Source: Qipengyuania atrilutea
GTDB lineage: Bacteria; Pseudomonadota; Alphaproteobacteria; Sphingomonadales; Sphingomonadaceae
NCBI RefSeq assembly: GCF_013370205.1
Contig: NZ_JABWGV010000002.1
Span: 434,001 to 498,000, forward strand
Length of the DNA: 64,000 nucleotides
Reading direction: 5' to 3'
This document shows positions 48,072-56,903 of this stretch, one piece after another (position 1 is the first letter of the stretch; every line of letters begins with the position of its first letter). A model generated the notes under the pieces. That model was not told where the DNA came from. It did not search any database and saw only the letters and a list, made by a program, of their open reading frames with translations. The translations under genes and the position numbers were made by a program.

Positions 48072-48800
48072 ATGGCGACAAGGAGACCCAGCAGGAGGGG
48101 GCGTTGGGCACGCCGTTTGCTCGCGCTGCTGCTACTCGCAGGGTTGGTCGCGGCGGGTACGGCGTGGTGGCGCGCACAGCATTGGACACCCGATGCCGCG
48201 GTTTACCCCGACCAAGGTGTTCATGTCGGCGAGATGTCAGGAGAAGTGAACCTGCGGACCGCGCGTGCGCTCGGTGCCGGTTTCGCCTACCTCGATGCGA
48301 GTATCGGCGGCGACGGCAAGGACCGGTCGTTCACCCGCAATTTCGAAAGCGCGCAGCAGCTCGGCTTGCCGGTCGGCGCGGTGCATCACTTCGATCCGTG
48401 CATTCCGGCGGACCCGCAGTCGGCGAATTTCGTGACGATCGTACCGCGCGATACTTCGCTGCTTCCGCCCGCAATCGCGATGGACAAGCTGGCTGCGGAA
48501 TGCCCGCAGCGGGTCAGCGAAGCGGCGGTGGCGAGCGAACTCACCACGCTCGTCAACCAGATCGAGATCCACGCCGGGCGGCCCGTGATCCTCAAGCCGT
48601 CGCGCACGTTCGAGCGGGCCTACGGCATCGCCGGGCGGATCGAGCGTAACCTCTGGCTGACGTCCAACTGGACGGAACCGGGCTATGGCGGCAGACCTTG
48701 GCTGCTGTGGACGGCGAACGATGCGCTCGTCAGCGACGTATCGGACGAGCCGGTAGCATGGGTGGCCGTGCGTCCATCAGGAGATGTGAACGATGAGTGA
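48072..48800 (+). CDS. GH25-like (lysozyme-type) hydrolase, membrane-anchored
   Basis: A 242-residue protein with a very basic N-terminus and one hydrophobic helix (about residues 16-32), which may be a signal anchor. The rest follows the GH25 barrel: GVHVGEMSGEVNL, GAGFAYLDASIGGDGKDRSF and VGAVHHFDPC, then NQIEIHAGRPVILKPS. GH25 enzymes cut the MurNAc-GlcNAc bond in peptidoglycan, but the usual catalytic Asp/Glu pair is not clear here, so activity is uncertain. It overlaps cdd by eight bases. Confidence 0.75.
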   Translation: MATRRPSRRGRWARRLLALLLLAGLVAAGTAWWRAQHWTPDAAVYPDQGVHVGEMSGEVNLRTARALGAGFAYLDASIGGDGKDRSFTRNFESAQQLGLPVGAVHHFDPCIPADPQSANFVTIVPRDTSLLPPAIAMDKLAAECPQRVSEAAVASELTTLVNQIEIHAGRPVILKPSRTFERAYGIAGRIERNLWLTSNWTEPGYGGRPWLLWTANDALVSDVSDEPVAWVAVRPSGDVNDE

Positions 48801-49206
48801 CGACGAACTGATCGCCGCGGCGCGCGCCGCTGCCGAAAAGTCCTACTCTCCCTACTCGCGCTTTCCCGTAGGAGCGGCCTTTCGCTTCGCAGACGGTTTG
48901 GTGGTGACCGGTACGAATATCGAGAACGCGAGCTATGGTCTGTCGCTCTGCGCGGAGACCGTGGCGGCAGCGAAGGCAATGGATGCCGGTGTTCGCGGGG
49001 GGCTTGAAGCCGTTGCAGTGACCGGTCCGGGCGACGAGCCGATCACGCCTTGCGGCAGGTGCAGGCAGGTGTTGAACGAACTTGCGAGCCTGGGCGGAAC
49101 CGACCCCGACATCTTGTGCGTGGGAACATCGCAGGTGCACCGGTTGAAACTGTCAGCATTGCTGCCGCACGCCTTCGGACCATCCAGCCTCGCCGCGCAC
49201 GATTGA
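48793..49206 (+). CDS. cdd: Cytidine deaminase
   Basis: A 137-residue homotetrameric-type deaminase. CAETVA (about residue 54) supplies a zinc Cys and the catalytic Glu, and PCGRCRQ (about 87) the other two zinc cysteines. FPVGAAFRFADG and TNIENASYGLSLCAE are the usual nucleoside-binding parts. It converts cytidine and deoxycytidine to uridine forms in pyrimidine salvage. The start overlaps the upstream GH25-like gene; one base separates it from the next gene. Confidence 0.93.
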   Translation: MSDDELIAAARAAAEKSYSPYSRFPVGAAFRFADGLVVTGTNIENASYGLSLCAETVAAAKAMDAGVRGGLEAVAVTGPGDEPITPCGRCRQVLNELASLGGTDPDILCVGTSQVHRLKLSALLPHAFGPSSLAAHD

Positions 49207-49207
49207 G

Positions 49208-50206
49208 GTGCTGTCCCGGCGCGCAGTTCTGGAAGGGGCAGGCGGGGCGCTTGCCGCAGCCAGCCTTGCTGGACCTCTCGCCGCCGCCAGCACTTGCAAA
49301 CCGGAGCGGCTGCGACTGGGCGATACCGTAGGGCTGGTGGCGCCGGCCGGCACGCTCGAAACGCCGGACCAGCTTTCCATCGCGGAGCACTGGATACGCG
49401 GCATGGGCCTAATCCCGAAGGTCGGCCGCCACGTATCGGACACCTACGGCTATCTTGCCGGAACGGATGCCGAGCGCGCAGCGGACCTCAACGCCATGTT
49501 CGCCGATGACGCAGTGAGCGGCATTTTTGCCGTGCGCGGAGGTTGGGGCGGGGCGAGGATCCTGGAGCTGCTCGACTGGGAAACGATCTGCGCCAATCCC
49601 AAGCTGTTCATCGGGTTCAGCGACAATACCGCGCTGCATCTCGCCATTGCCGAGCGCGCAGGATTTCCGACGATCCATGGCCCCAATGCTGCAAGCAGCT
49701 GGCCCCGAACGAGCTGGGAAAGCCTGTGGCGGCTGGCCTTCACCGGCGAAATGCCGACGCTGGGCGGCGGCGACGCGGGCCGGTCGATCACCGGCGGTAC
49801 GGCGCGCGGCAGGCTGCTAGGCGGCAACCTCACGATCATCTCGACCCTGATGGGAACGCCGTGGATGCCCGATTTGAGCGGCGCGATCCTGTTCCTCGAG
49901 GACATCGACGAGGCGGAATACCGCATCGACCGGATGCTGACCCAGTTGCGCCTCGCCGGTGTGCTCGAACGGCTGTCAGGCATCGTCTTCGGGCAGTGCA
50001 CCGATTGCAGGTCGCCGACTGCCGAGACGTCAGGCTTCACCTTGAACGAAGTGCTGGACCAGCACCTGCGCCCGCTCGGCATACCGGCCTTCACCGGTGC
50101 CAACATCGGTCACGTGAGCGGGCAGGTATGTCTGCCCTCGGGCGTACGTGCCGAGCTCGACGCCGACGCGCGCACGATTACCATGCTGGAGCCTACGGTA
50201 GCCTAG
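49208..50206 (+). CDS. LD-carboxypeptidase (peptidase S66), Tat-type signal
   Basis: A 332-residue peptidase. The N-terminus SRRAVLEGAGGALAAASLAG resembles a twin-arginine signal, so it is likely exported. The nucleophile Ser lies in FIGFSDNTALHLAI (about residue 139), the catalytic Glu in FLEDIDEAEYRIDRML and a His in ANIGHVSGQ. LD-carboxypeptidases remove the terminal D-Ala from muropeptide tetrapeptides in peptidoglycan recycling; LdcA of E. coli is cytoplasmic, so export here is notable. GTG start. Confidence 0.86.
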   Translation: MLSRRAVLEGAGGALAAASLAGPLAAASTCKPERLRLGDTVGLVAPAGTLETPDQLSIAEHWIRGMGLIPKVGRHVSDTYGYLAGTDAERAADLNAMFADDAVSGIFAVRGGWGGARILELLDWETICANPKLFIGFSDNTALHLAIAERAGFPTIHGPNAASSWPRTSWESLWRLAFTGEMPTLGGGDAGRSITGGTARGRLLGGNLTIISTLMGTPWMPDLSGAILFLEDIDEAEYRIDRMLTQLRLAGVLERLSGIVFGQCTDCRSPTAETSGFTLNEVLDQHLRPLGIPAFTGANIGHVSGQVCLPSGVRAELDADARTITMLEPTVA

Positions 50207-50254
50207 AAGGGGTCAAGCGGCACCAAGGCGCACCGAAGTGCACCTAGACCAGGC

Positions 50255-51391
50255 CTAGCCGCGCTCCTCGAGCCATTCGAGTAGCGCCGCAAGGCAATCG
50301 CGCGCCAGCATCTTGCTCCGCTCGGGCGACCAACCCTGATCGGGGTCGGGCAGGTCGTCATTATCCTTGAACGGCATCTCGAGCGTCATCGATGTCGCCT
50401 TGAACCGGTGCGCGACCTGCGTCGTGCTCATCGACAGGTTGGCCTCGCCCGGCTTCGACACCGCATAGCCCTTCGCCGACTGGAAATCGGGCGTCCGCCG
50501 CTCGAGGATTGAACGGTAGCGGGTGAAGCCCTCGAGGTGCTCGTCCGTCAGGTCGGGAATGCCTTCGTAGCCTGCAAGGAAGACCGCCGCGATCGCTTCG
50601 TCGCCGTGGACGTCCATTGCGAAATCGACGCCGGTTTCATCCATCTTGTTGCGGATCGCGAGAACTTCCGGCGAGCGTTCCGCCGTCGGTTCGTTCCATT
50701 CGCGGTTGAGGTTCGCGCCGCAGGCGTTGGTGCGAAGATGTCCGCGCCGCGAGCCGTCGGGGTTGCAGTTCGGCACGATATGGAAGGTGCAGCGCTGCCG
50801 CAGCGCCCGCGCCATGGAATCGGCCGGATCGGTCAGCGCTTCGAGTGCGCCTTCCATCCACCATTCGGCCATGCTCTCGCCCGGATGCTGGCGGCCGTAG
50901 AGCCACACCTGCTTGCTCCCTTCGCCGAGCCGCAGGTAATCGAGCGGCTGCCCGTCCAGCGTCTCGCCGATCCGCTCGTAAGTCACGCCTTCGCTGGCTG
51001 CGGCTTCCGCGACAAGGTCGTGATGCCGCTCCATCGAATAGGGCGCAAAATAGGCGAACCACGCGATGTCACCGACCGGGGTGTAGCGGATGGTGAGCGT
51101 CCCCCCATCCGCGCTGTCGTCGAATTCGGACGCGGCGCGCGCCCAGTAGGCACGGTCCTCGCTGACGCAGGAATTGTAGTTCGGCCAGCCCTTCACATAG
51201 GCGGAATCGTTCAGGCCGGTTATCTTTAGCTCGACCTCGCGCCCTTCTGCGCCACTGACCCGGAAGTGATACCACTGCCTGAATTCGGACGCGTTGTCCT
51301 TGCGCAGCGCCAGTTTGGCCGTTGCTCCGTCTACGGAAAGAACTTCGATGTTGCCGCTGTCGAAAGCGGCATCAATGTTAATATCGGTCAA
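50255..51391 (-). CDS. M14 metallocarboxypeptidase, cytosolic carboxypeptidase-like
   Basis: A 378-residue zinc carboxypeptidase with an N-terminal beta-sandwich (1 to about 125) typical of cytosolic carboxypeptidases. Zinc ligands His and Glu are in [11 protein letters not shown] (about 165), the third His in [14 protein letters not shown] binds the peptide C-terminus, and the general-base Glu is in MTLEMPFKD. In bacteria this group's substrates are unknown; peptide or peptidoglycan fragments are plausible. It starts one base from the stop of the lipoprotein gene on the same strand. Confidence 0.88.
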   Translation of the reverse strand: MTDINIDAAFDSGNIEVLSVDGATAKLALRKDNASEFRQWYHFRVSGAEGREVELKITGLNDSAYVKGWPNYNSCVSEDRAYWARAASEFDDSADGGTLTIRYTPVGDIAWFAYFAPYSMERHHDLVAEAAASEGVTYERIGETLDGQPLDYLRLGEGSKQVWLYGRQHPGESMAEWWMEGALEALTDPADSMARALRQRCTFHIVPNCNPDGSRRGHLRTNACGANLNREWNEPTAERSPEVLAIRNKMDETGVDFAMDVHGDEAIAAVFLAGYEGIPDLTDEHLEGFTRYRSILERRTPDFQSAKGYAVSKPGEANLSMSTTQVAHRFKATSMTLEMPFKDNDDLPDPDQGWSPERSKMLARDCLAALLEWLEERG

Positions 51392-52003
51392 TCAATCTAC
51401 CTCGACTTCGATCGTTTCGCCGCTGCGTCCAGGGAAGTTGCGGAACAGCGCATCGGCTACAGTCTGGGCATTTGCGTCCTGCCTCGCAAGGTCGGATTTC
51501 TCCGATACGACGAACTGAGCGCGGCCTTCCCACAGGTTGGTCTGGCTGCCGACCGGCTTGATCGCAACAGCGAGTTCGGTGCCGATTTCGCGGCCCCTGC
51601 CTCCGCCGAGATTGATGCCGACACCGAGGCCCACGCCCGAGCCGTAAGTGCCCGTACTGCCGCCGACGCCAACGCTCACCGGACCGCGGCGTCCTTCGGC
51701 GCGGTCGTAGTCGAAGCGATCGACGCTGACTTCGGCGATCTGGCCCGCCTCGGCTCGGGAGGTTTCGCGGTAGCCGAGCGCTTCGAGCTCGCGAGCCACC
51801 GCCGCCTTGTAAGGGGCCGCCGCCAGTTCCGACATGCCGGACATCGGCCGGCTGTCGATGAAGATCGTGCCTTGGCCGAGCTGGGCCGCGCGCGTCTCGT
51901 CGACGAAACGGGTGACTTCCACCGGGCCGGGCGCGGGAATGCTGGCACAAGCGCCGATCGACAGTGCAGCGGCGGCCATGATTGCGGTTCTGGTTATGGG
52001 CAT
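51392..52003 (-). CDS. DUF4136 lipoprotein
   Basis: A 203-residue protein with a signal peptide and lipobox SIGAC (Cys19), so an outer-membrane or periplasmic lipoprotein. The DUF4136 pattern is seen in FIDSRPMSGMSELAAAPY and ELEALGYRET, and a glycine-rich stretch GVGVGINLGGGRG divides it. Sphingomonads encode several; role unknown. It directly precedes the carboxypeptidase gene without spacer. Confidence 0.82.
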   Translation of the reverse strand: MPITRTAIMAAAALSIGACASIPAPGPVEVTRFVDETRAAQLGQGTIFIDSRPMSGMSELAAAPYKAAVARELEALGYRETSRAEAGQIAEVSVDRFDYDRAEGRRGPVSVGVGGSTGTYGSGVGLGVGINLGGGRGREIGTELAVAIKPVGSQTNLWEGRAQFVVSEKSDLARQDANAQTVADALFRNFPGRSGETIEVEVD

Positions 52004-52141
52004 CGGGATATCTCTCCTTCGCGCTTAAGGCAGCGCCTTTAGTCGGAACCGCCGAGCGCCTTGGCCTGTTCCGAGCATTCTCGCGCAGAAACAGCGCTTT
52101 CCTTCTCGAAGGTTTAATACAATGCTGCTAGCCGCCCGGAT

Positions 52142-53167
52142 ATGAACGATACCTCTCGCGCAATCGAAAAATGCCCCGTCCTCGTCACCGGCGGCGCAGG
52201 CTATATCGGCAGTCATGCGGTCCTCGCGCTTAAGGATGCAGGCTGGGACGTCGCCGTCATCGACAATCTTTCGACCGGCTTCACCTTCGCCATTTCGGAC
52301 GGCGTCCCGCTCTACGAGGGCGATATCGCGGACGGCGAACTTATCGCGCGCATCATTGCCGAGCAGAACATCGGCGCGGTGATGCATTTCGCAGGCTCGA
52401 TCGTGGTCCCGGAATCGGTCGAAAAGCCGCTCTATTATTACGAGAACAACACGGTGAAGAGCCGGGCACTGATCGAAGCGGCGGTGAAGGGCGGGGTGAA
52501 ACATTTCATCTTCTCCTCGACCGCCGCGACTTACGGTCTGCCCACGGTGGAGCGCGTGACCGAGGAGACGCCGACGCAGCCGATCAATCCGTACGGATGG
52601 TCCAAGCTGATGACCGAGCAGATGCTGAAGGATACGTCCGCCGCGCACGCCATGAACCACTGCGCGCTCAGATATTTCAACGTCGCCGGCGCGGACCCCG
52701 AAGCGCGCACCGGCCAGTCGACCGCGGGCGCGACGCATCTCATCAAGGTCGCCTGCGAGGCGGCGCTGGGCAAGCGCGACAGCGTCGCCGTCTACGGCAC
52801 CGATTACGATACGCGCGATGGCACCGGCGTGCGCGACTACATCCACGTCAGCGACCTTGCCGCGGCGCATGTTCTCGCGCTGGAAGAACTGATCGCGAGC
52901 CCCGACACTTCGCTCACCATGAACTGCGGCTACGGGCGCGGCTTCTCCGTGCTCGAAGTGCTCGATTCGGTGGACCGCGTGACCAACCGCACGATCGAGC
53001 GGAAGTTTCAGGACCGGCGTGCCGGCGATTCGGGTGAGCTCGTGTCCGACCCCTCGCGGATCAACGAAACCCTGCCGTGGCAGCCGAAATACGCGGATCT
53101 TGACACGATCATCGGCCATGCGCTGAACTGGGAGCGCAAGCTGGGTACGATCAGGGGCGAGGCGTAG
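52142..53167 (+). CDS. galE: UDP-glucose 4-epimerase
   Basis: A 341-residue extended SDR enzyme interconverting UDP-glucose and UDP-galactose, supplying galactose for surface polysaccharides. NAD site [10 protein letters not shown] near residue 18, [10 protein letters not shown] with the catalytic Ser, and the Tyr-x-x-x-Lys in [26 protein letters not shown] and the end [15 protein letters not shown] match GalE. ATG follows a short gap without a strong ribosome site. Confidence 0.92.
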   Translation: MNDTSRAIEKCPVLVTGGAGYIGSHAVLALKDAGWDVAVIDNLSTGFTFAISDGVPLYEGDIADGELIARIIAEQNIGAVMHFAGSIVVPESVEKPLYYYENNTVKSRALIEAAVKGGVKHFIFSSTAATYGLPTVERVTEETPTQPINPYGWSKLMTEQMLKDTSAAHAMNHCALRYFNVAGADPEARTGQSTAGATHLIKVACEAALGKRDSVAVYGTDYDTRDGTGVRDYIHVSDLAAAHVLALEELIASPDTSLTMNCGYGRGFSVLEVLDSVDRVTNRTIERKFQDRRAGDSGELVSDPSRINETLPWQPKYADLDTIIGHALNWERKLGTIRGEA

Positions 53168-53188
53168 GCGCGCAGCGGCGGCTTCGCG

Positions 53189-53270
53189 CTTGACAGGGTG
53201 CACCCGCCTGCCTAACCGCTCGCCCTTGCATTTACGGGATCGGAGCACCACTTCAGGTGCTCTTCTTTTA
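53189..53270 (+). promoter_or_regulatory. TTGACA box and hairpin with T-run between galE and rpmJ
   Basis: A TTGACA lies at 53189, without an obvious -10. At 53243-53270 a perfect 7-bp hairpin (GAGCACC, loop ACTTCA, GGTGCTC) is followed by TTCTTTT. It is the likely galE terminator; if the upstream TTGACA is a promoter, it would be an attenuator in the rpmJ leader. Confidence 0.6.
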
Positions 53271-53300
53271 TATAGACAATTCCATTCAGGGCATCGAACC

Positions 53301-53426
53301 ATGAAAATCCGCAACAGCCTCAAGTCGCTGAAGAACCGCCACCGCGATTGCCGCGTCATTCGCCGCCGCGGCCGGACCTATGTCATCAACAAGACGAACC
53401 GCCGCTTCAAGGCTCGCCAGGGCTGA
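53301..53426 (+). CDS. rpmJ: 50S ribosomal protein L36
   Basis: A 41-residue basic protein, [19 protein letters not shown], of the L36 family. Only one cysteine (Cys17) remains, so this is the zinc-free (C-) form, as is normal for alphaproteobacteria. ATG at 53301. Single gene behind the hairpin described above. Confidence 0.95.
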   Translation: MKIRNSLKSLKNRHRDCRVIRRRGRTYVINKTNRRFKARQG

Positions 53427-53530
53427 AGCATTCGCGCGGGGACCTTATCCCCGGCGCAACAGGTTACGCGGATCGGCCCGCCTCCCATACCGGAGCGCGG
53501 GCCGTTCGCTTGTCTGAAGAGGGAAAAGCG

Positions 53531-54151
53531 ATGACGGAACAAAGCGGCGAAGTCGAAGCGGTCGTGTTCGACGTGGGGCGCGTGATCATCCAGTGGGACC
53601 TGCGCCACCTGTTCGCGAAGCTGATCGACGACGAGGACAAGCTCGACCGCTTCCTTGGCGAAGTCGTGACCGAGGAATGGCATTTTCAGCACGATGCGGG
53701 CCGTCCGCTCGCCGACATGGTGGCGGAGCGTTCGGCGCAATATCCGGACGATGCCCATCTGATCGAGGCCTATGCCGCGCGTTTTCTCGACACCATTCCC
53801 GGCCCCGTACCCGGCACGCCCGAACTGATCGACCGGCTGGCTGCGAACGACGTCCCGCTCTACGCGATCACCAATTTCGGCGCCGAGTTCTGGGAGCGTT
53901 TCCATCCGACCATGTCGGTGCTGGGCCATTTCCGCGACATCGTCGTGTCGGGACGCGAGAAGCTGGTGAAGCCAGGCCGCGAGATCTTCGATCTGGCGCA
54001 GCGCCGCTTCGGCCATCCGGTCGAGGCCATGCTGTTCATCGACGACAACGCGGCCAACATCGCCGCCGCCGATGCGCTTGGCTGGCAGACGCATCATTTC
54101 ACCGAGGCGGCCGTTCTGGAACGGGACCTTGCGGCGCGCGGTCTGATCTGA
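53531..54151 (+). CDS. HAD family hydrolase (YihX/haloacid dehalogenase-like)
   Basis: A 206-residue HAD phosphatase-fold protein. Motif I is VVFDVGRVIIQWD, with the nucleophile Asp followed by V instead of the usual x-Asp, so it lacks the second Asp of typical phosphatases; the same replacement (DxGxV) occurs in the YihX/haloacid group. Motif II Thr/Ser in AITNFG, Lys in KLVKPG, motif IV in LFIDDNAAN. AGGG precedes the ATG at 53531. Substrate unknown. Confidence 0.86.
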   Translation: MTEQSGEVEAVVFDVGRVIIQWDLRHLFAKLIDDEDKLDRFLGEVVTEEWHFQHDAGRPLADMVAERSAQYPDDAHLIEAYAARFLDTIPGPVPGTPELIDRLAANDVPLYAITNFGAEFWERFHPTMSVLGHFRDIVVSGREKLVKPGREIFDLAQRRFGHPVEAMLFIDDNAANIAAADALGWQTHHFTEAAVLERDLAARGLI

Positions 54152-54206
54152 GCGCCTATTGCGGCGAACCGCTATCCCGCTAGGATGCGCGGCGGAGAAA
54201 CGAAGC

Positions 54207-54695
54207 ATGGGTGAACTAAGAGAACCGCTGCGCGCGCTGACCGCGCACGGCCTGCCGGAAGCGCTGGAGGTGATGGGCGAACGCTGGTCGTTCATGATCC
54301 TGCGCGCCAGCTTCAACGGCATCCAGCATTTCGAGGATTTCCTGAGCGAGCTCGGAATAGCCCGCAACATCCTGTCCAACCGGCTCGGCAAGCTGGTCGA
54401 TCACGGCATTCTCGACCGGCGTCCGTGTCCGAACGATCGCCGCCGGGTCGAATACCGGCTGACGGAAAAGGGCCGCGACCTGTTTCCCGCGCTGCTTGCA
54501 CTGCTGCAATGGGGCCAGAAATACGGACCGGAGCGCGACGTCGATCTGGTGCTGGTCGATACGCAGGACCGGCGGCCCGTGGGGCCGGTGTCGATGCTGT
54601 CGCACGACGGGCGGGTGCTGTCGATCCGCGACCTCGAACTGGTGCGAAGCGCTGATGTCGCGGACAGCGATGCCGCGGTCGAGGCGGCGGAGTAG
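54207..54695 (+). CDS. HxlR family winged-helix transcriptional regulator
   Basis: A 162-residue regulator. ALEVMGERWSFMILR and FEDFLSELGIARNILSNRLGKLVDHGIL (partly shown: GIARNILSNRL) are the HxlR helix-turn-helix and wing. HxlR proteins often sense electrophiles or oxidants; the usual conserved N-terminal Cys is missing here. The C-terminal 60 residues are an extension. GGAG lies eight bases before the ATG at 54207. Target genes unknown. Confidence 0.86.
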   Translation: MGELREPLRALTAHGLPEALEVMGERWSFMILRASFNGIQHFEDFLSELGIARNILSNRLGKLVDHGILDRRPCPNDRRRVEYRLTEKGRDLFPALLALLQWGQKYGPERDVDLVLVDTQDRRPVGPVSMLSHDGRVLSIRDLELVRSADVADSDAAVEAAE

Positions 54696-55021
54696 GCTCG
54701 ATCTCGGGAGATAGCGGCGATGACGGCGGACAGGAACGGACTCCGGACGGGCGCTACATCATCGTCCGCGGACGTTTATGGCGAGCGAGCAATCCGAACC
54801 TTCCCGAAGACGAGCGGCAACGGCTGGTGAACGAATTGATGGGCGCGCGCCGCGCCGTGCGCGATGCGGAAGACGGCTCGGAGGCGATGAAGGAGGCGCG
54901 GGGGCGGGTCCACGCGGCGAAGGTAGCGCTAGGCGAGCGCGGTCCGGTCTGGTGGGACGACGGCGCTCCGGACTACAACCGGAAGATGGTCAAGAATACG
55001 CCTTATGGGAATGACGGCTAA
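54656..55021 (+). CDS. Conserved small protein; reading frame lacks a usual start codon
   Basis: The open frame from about 54656 to 55021 encodes a product I recall as conserved in sphingomonads: TPDGRYIIVRGRLWRASNPN, then a charged helix (NELMGARRAVRDAE) and the tail GPVWWDDGAPDYNRK and NTPYG. The first ordinary start in this frame is the GTG at 54827, which would cut off the conserved N-terminal half. An ATG at 54720 is in another frame. The gene may use a rare start, be damaged at its 5' end, or depend on the overlapping HxlR gene. Confidence 0.55.
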   Translation, partial: CRGQRCRGRGGGVGSISGDSGDDGGQERTPDGRYIIVRGRLWRASNPNLPEDERQRLVNELMGARRAVRDAEDGSEAMKEARGRVHAAKVALGERGPVWWDDGAPDYNRKMVKNTPYGNDG

Positions 55022-55046
55022 CGACCCCTAAGCGGACATGGACAGA

Positions 55047-55475
55047 TTAGACGCAATCACCAAAACTCGGTGGGCCATTTTTGGCTAGAAGCGCATCGAC
55101 CGCCCTATCGAGTTCACCTGCGTCTGCCGACTTGAAACCATCGTAGCTCTCAGCAGCGTCGCCTTCGCAGATATAACGGCGGTCCTCACTGTTAAGGTTC
55201 TGACCTTCCTTGAATTTCTCAAGGACAGCTGGGTCTCCGCCTGTGTTGCGGACTATGTAGTCGTCGAACCTCTTAGAGTAGCTTGCAATCCTCGCTTGAA
55301 ACTCTGGGTCTTCGCCTGCGCGGCATTGTTGCTCCGTCTTCTCTACAAAATAGATGAAGGTCCCAAGGCATAGAACGCCCCGTCCAGGCACTTCGTTCGT
55401 CGGCGCGGCTGATATCAGCTTAATGGAAGATAGGGTCAGTATAGCAATACGCGGATAAGTTCGTGTGTCGATCAT
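55047..55475 (-). CDS. Hypothetical, probably exported, small protein
   Basis: About 142 residues (ATG at 55475). The N-terminus has one hydrophobic stretch that could be a weak signal sequence. Three cysteines are present (Cys34 or so, QQCRAGED, YICEGD) and a final Cys, suggesting disulfides outside the cytoplasm. ASYSKRFDDYIVRNTGGDPA and SADAGELDRAVDALLA are the most regular parts. No family recognised. Its base composition is nearer the mobile region that follows than to the housekeeping genes before it. Confidence 0.55.
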   Translation of the reverse strand: MIDTRTYPRIAILTLSSIKLISAAPTNEVPGRGVLCLGTFIYFVEKTEQQCRAGEDPEFQARIASYSKRFDDYIVRNTGGDPAVLEKFKEGQNLNSEDRRYICEGDAAESYDGFKSADAGELDRAVDALLAKNGPPSFGDCV

Positions 55476-55532
55476 AGATGGATACTTTAAGAAGGTTGCC
55501 AGAATGTCCGCTTTCCACCCCAATTCCAGACC

Positions 55533-56036
55533 TTACCCCCGCGGCGCTTGCCGCCGGTAGCTTAGCGCCTCGGCGATGTGGATGCGGCCGACCTGCTCTG
55601 CTCCGGCGAGGTCCGCGATCGTGCGCGCGACCCTCAGCATGCGGGTGTAGCCGCGCGCGGACAGGCGCATCGCTTCCGCCGCCTGGATCAGCAGCCTCTG
55701 ACCCGCTTCGTCGGGCGTCGCATAAGTGTCGAGCGCGTCGCCGCTCAGTTCGGCATTGGTGCGCGCGCCCGTTTCCTCGCGCCGCATGGTCTGCACCGCC
55801 CGCGCGTTCGCGACCCGCTCCGCCACCGCGGCCGAGGGTTCGGACTGGTAGGGCTTGGCGAGATCGGCGGCGCTGACTGGGTCGACTTCGACGTGAAGGT
55901 CGATTCGGTCGAGCAGCGGGCCGGACACCTTGCTTTGGTAATCGGCGGCGCATTTGGGCGCGCGGCTGCAGGCGAGCGCCGGATCGCCGAGATGTCCGCA
56001 GCGGCACGGGTTCATCGCCGCGACGAGCTGCACGCA
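55533..56036 (-). pseudogene. ComM/YifB Mg-chelatase-like ATPase, C-terminal fragment cut by the mobile region
   Basis: About 167 residues matching only the C-terminal third of YifB/ComM. The frame begins at QLVAAMNPCRCGHLGDP, which normally follows the Walker B region, and runs through GPLLDRIDLHVEVDPVSA to the usual C-terminus ARTIADLAGAEQVGRIHIAEAL. The N-terminal ChlI-like domain and Walker A/B are missing. Upstream of about 56036 the sequence is unrelated. ComM is an MCM-like helicase for branch migration in natural transformation and is a known insertion target of AbaR islands in Acinetobacter. The missing part may lie beyond the far end of the island. Confidence 0.85.
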
Positions 56037-56083
56037 ACCTGTTTTACACGTAAACTAAATTACGGACCTCGCTTCCTTGGTGG

Positions 56084-56452
56084 TCAGCCCAAATGGCCGT
56101 CCTGTTTCAAGCGCTCTATCAGTTGCGCGTATGACCACGTGGCTAGTTCGCCTTGGCCTGCGATTGCAGCAGCCGTATTTTTAGAAGGATGGCTCCGCCC
56201 TAGCTGAAAGCCTAGGCCGTCAACTGAACCGCCGAGTTCCTCAACCAAGGCTTTGAGACGCTTATTGCGGAGATGGCCTACCTCCCGTGTCACAAACAGA
56301 ATGACTGCGGCTACCGCGCCGGAGATTATAGCAATCTCCCGTGCCTGCGGAACGAAAAGGGCTACGCAGGAGGACATTATCGTGAGCGCGAAGGCTATTC
56401 GACTAAGTCCATTCACGCGGCGGTTCCTTTTCATTTTAGATGGTTCGGCCAT
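56084..56452 (-). CDS. Small protein with two membrane helices
   Basis: A 122-residue protein. A basic N-terminus (KMKRNRR) is followed by two hydrophobic helices (about residues 15-34 and 38-57) and a cytoplasmic-looking tail with a helix (LRNKRLKALVEELGG). No family known. First gene of the island after the comM junction. Superinfection-exclusion proteins of phages can look like this, but nothing specific supports that here. Confidence 0.55.
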   Translation of the reverse strand: MAEPSKMKRNRRVNGLSRIAFALTIMSSCVALFVPQAREIAIISGAVAAVILFVTREVGHLRNKRLKALVEELGGSVDGLGFQLGRSHPSKNTAAAIAGQGELATWSYAQLIERLKQDGHLG

Positions 56453-56504
56453 CAGGTGCTTTGTCAGCAGATTTCCTATTTGAAAAACACGGGCCGAGGA
56501 CAGC

Positions 56505-56696
56505 TTACAAAGGGAGGGTGATTTGCCGGGGATCAGGAAGGACCTCAGATGCCCCAGAAACGCCTAAAATGGTTTCAGCTACCTCGCGCGCAGCATCTTC
56601 ACGAAGGCCCTGCCAAGGGCTTGCAAGCCCGCTGAGCGCCCATTGAGGTGCGGCGAGGAGTGCTTGTGCAAGAGCGGTCGAATCGGGCTGGGTCAT
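56505..56696 (-). CDS. Small protein, probably DUF6771-type
   Basis: About 63 residues starting MTQPDSTALAQALLAAPQWA. The pattern (short helix with LLAAP.WA..GL, then REDAAREVAETI) resembles DUF6771 proteins common in sphingomonad genomes and prophages, from memory. Function unknown. A longer frame to 56762 exists but the ATG at 56696 gives the standard start. Confidence 0.55.
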   Translation of the reverse strand: MTQPDSTALAQALLAAPQWALSGLASPWQGLREDAAREVAETILGVSGASEVLPDPRQITLPL

Positions 56697-56777
56697 GGCG
56701 CGAGGATAATCGGAACGAATGGGGAACGGCAAGTGGCTTGTCGCAGAAAGCGATGGCCCCACGAGTGGGCCATGCCG

Positions 56778-56903
56778 TTAGAGCTGTTCGTATAGGTCCG
56801 CTAACCGCTGCCCTAGAATTTGCGCGAACCAGTGATGGGGATCGAGGCTGAGCAGCGCCACGATGTCCTGCCGAATGATTTCAATTTCCTCTTCCACCGA
56901 CAT
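56778..56903 (-). CDS. 41-residue acidic protein, coupled to upstream gene
   Basis: ATG at 56903 overlaps the TGA of the gene ending at 56903 (read as TGATG on the - strand). It encodes MSVEEEIEIIRQDIVALLSL then DPHHWFAQ and a helical end. Short but well placed; overlap with the upstream stop is the main support. No family known. Confidence 0.5.
   Translation of the reverse strand: MSVEEEIEIIRQDIVALLSLDPHHWFAQILGQRLADLYEQL

Noticed and set aside
50207-50254. Hairpin between the convergent peptidase genes
   Set aside because: AGGCGCAC/GTGCACCT pairs imperfectly with a mismatch and no T-run; too weak to list as a terminator.
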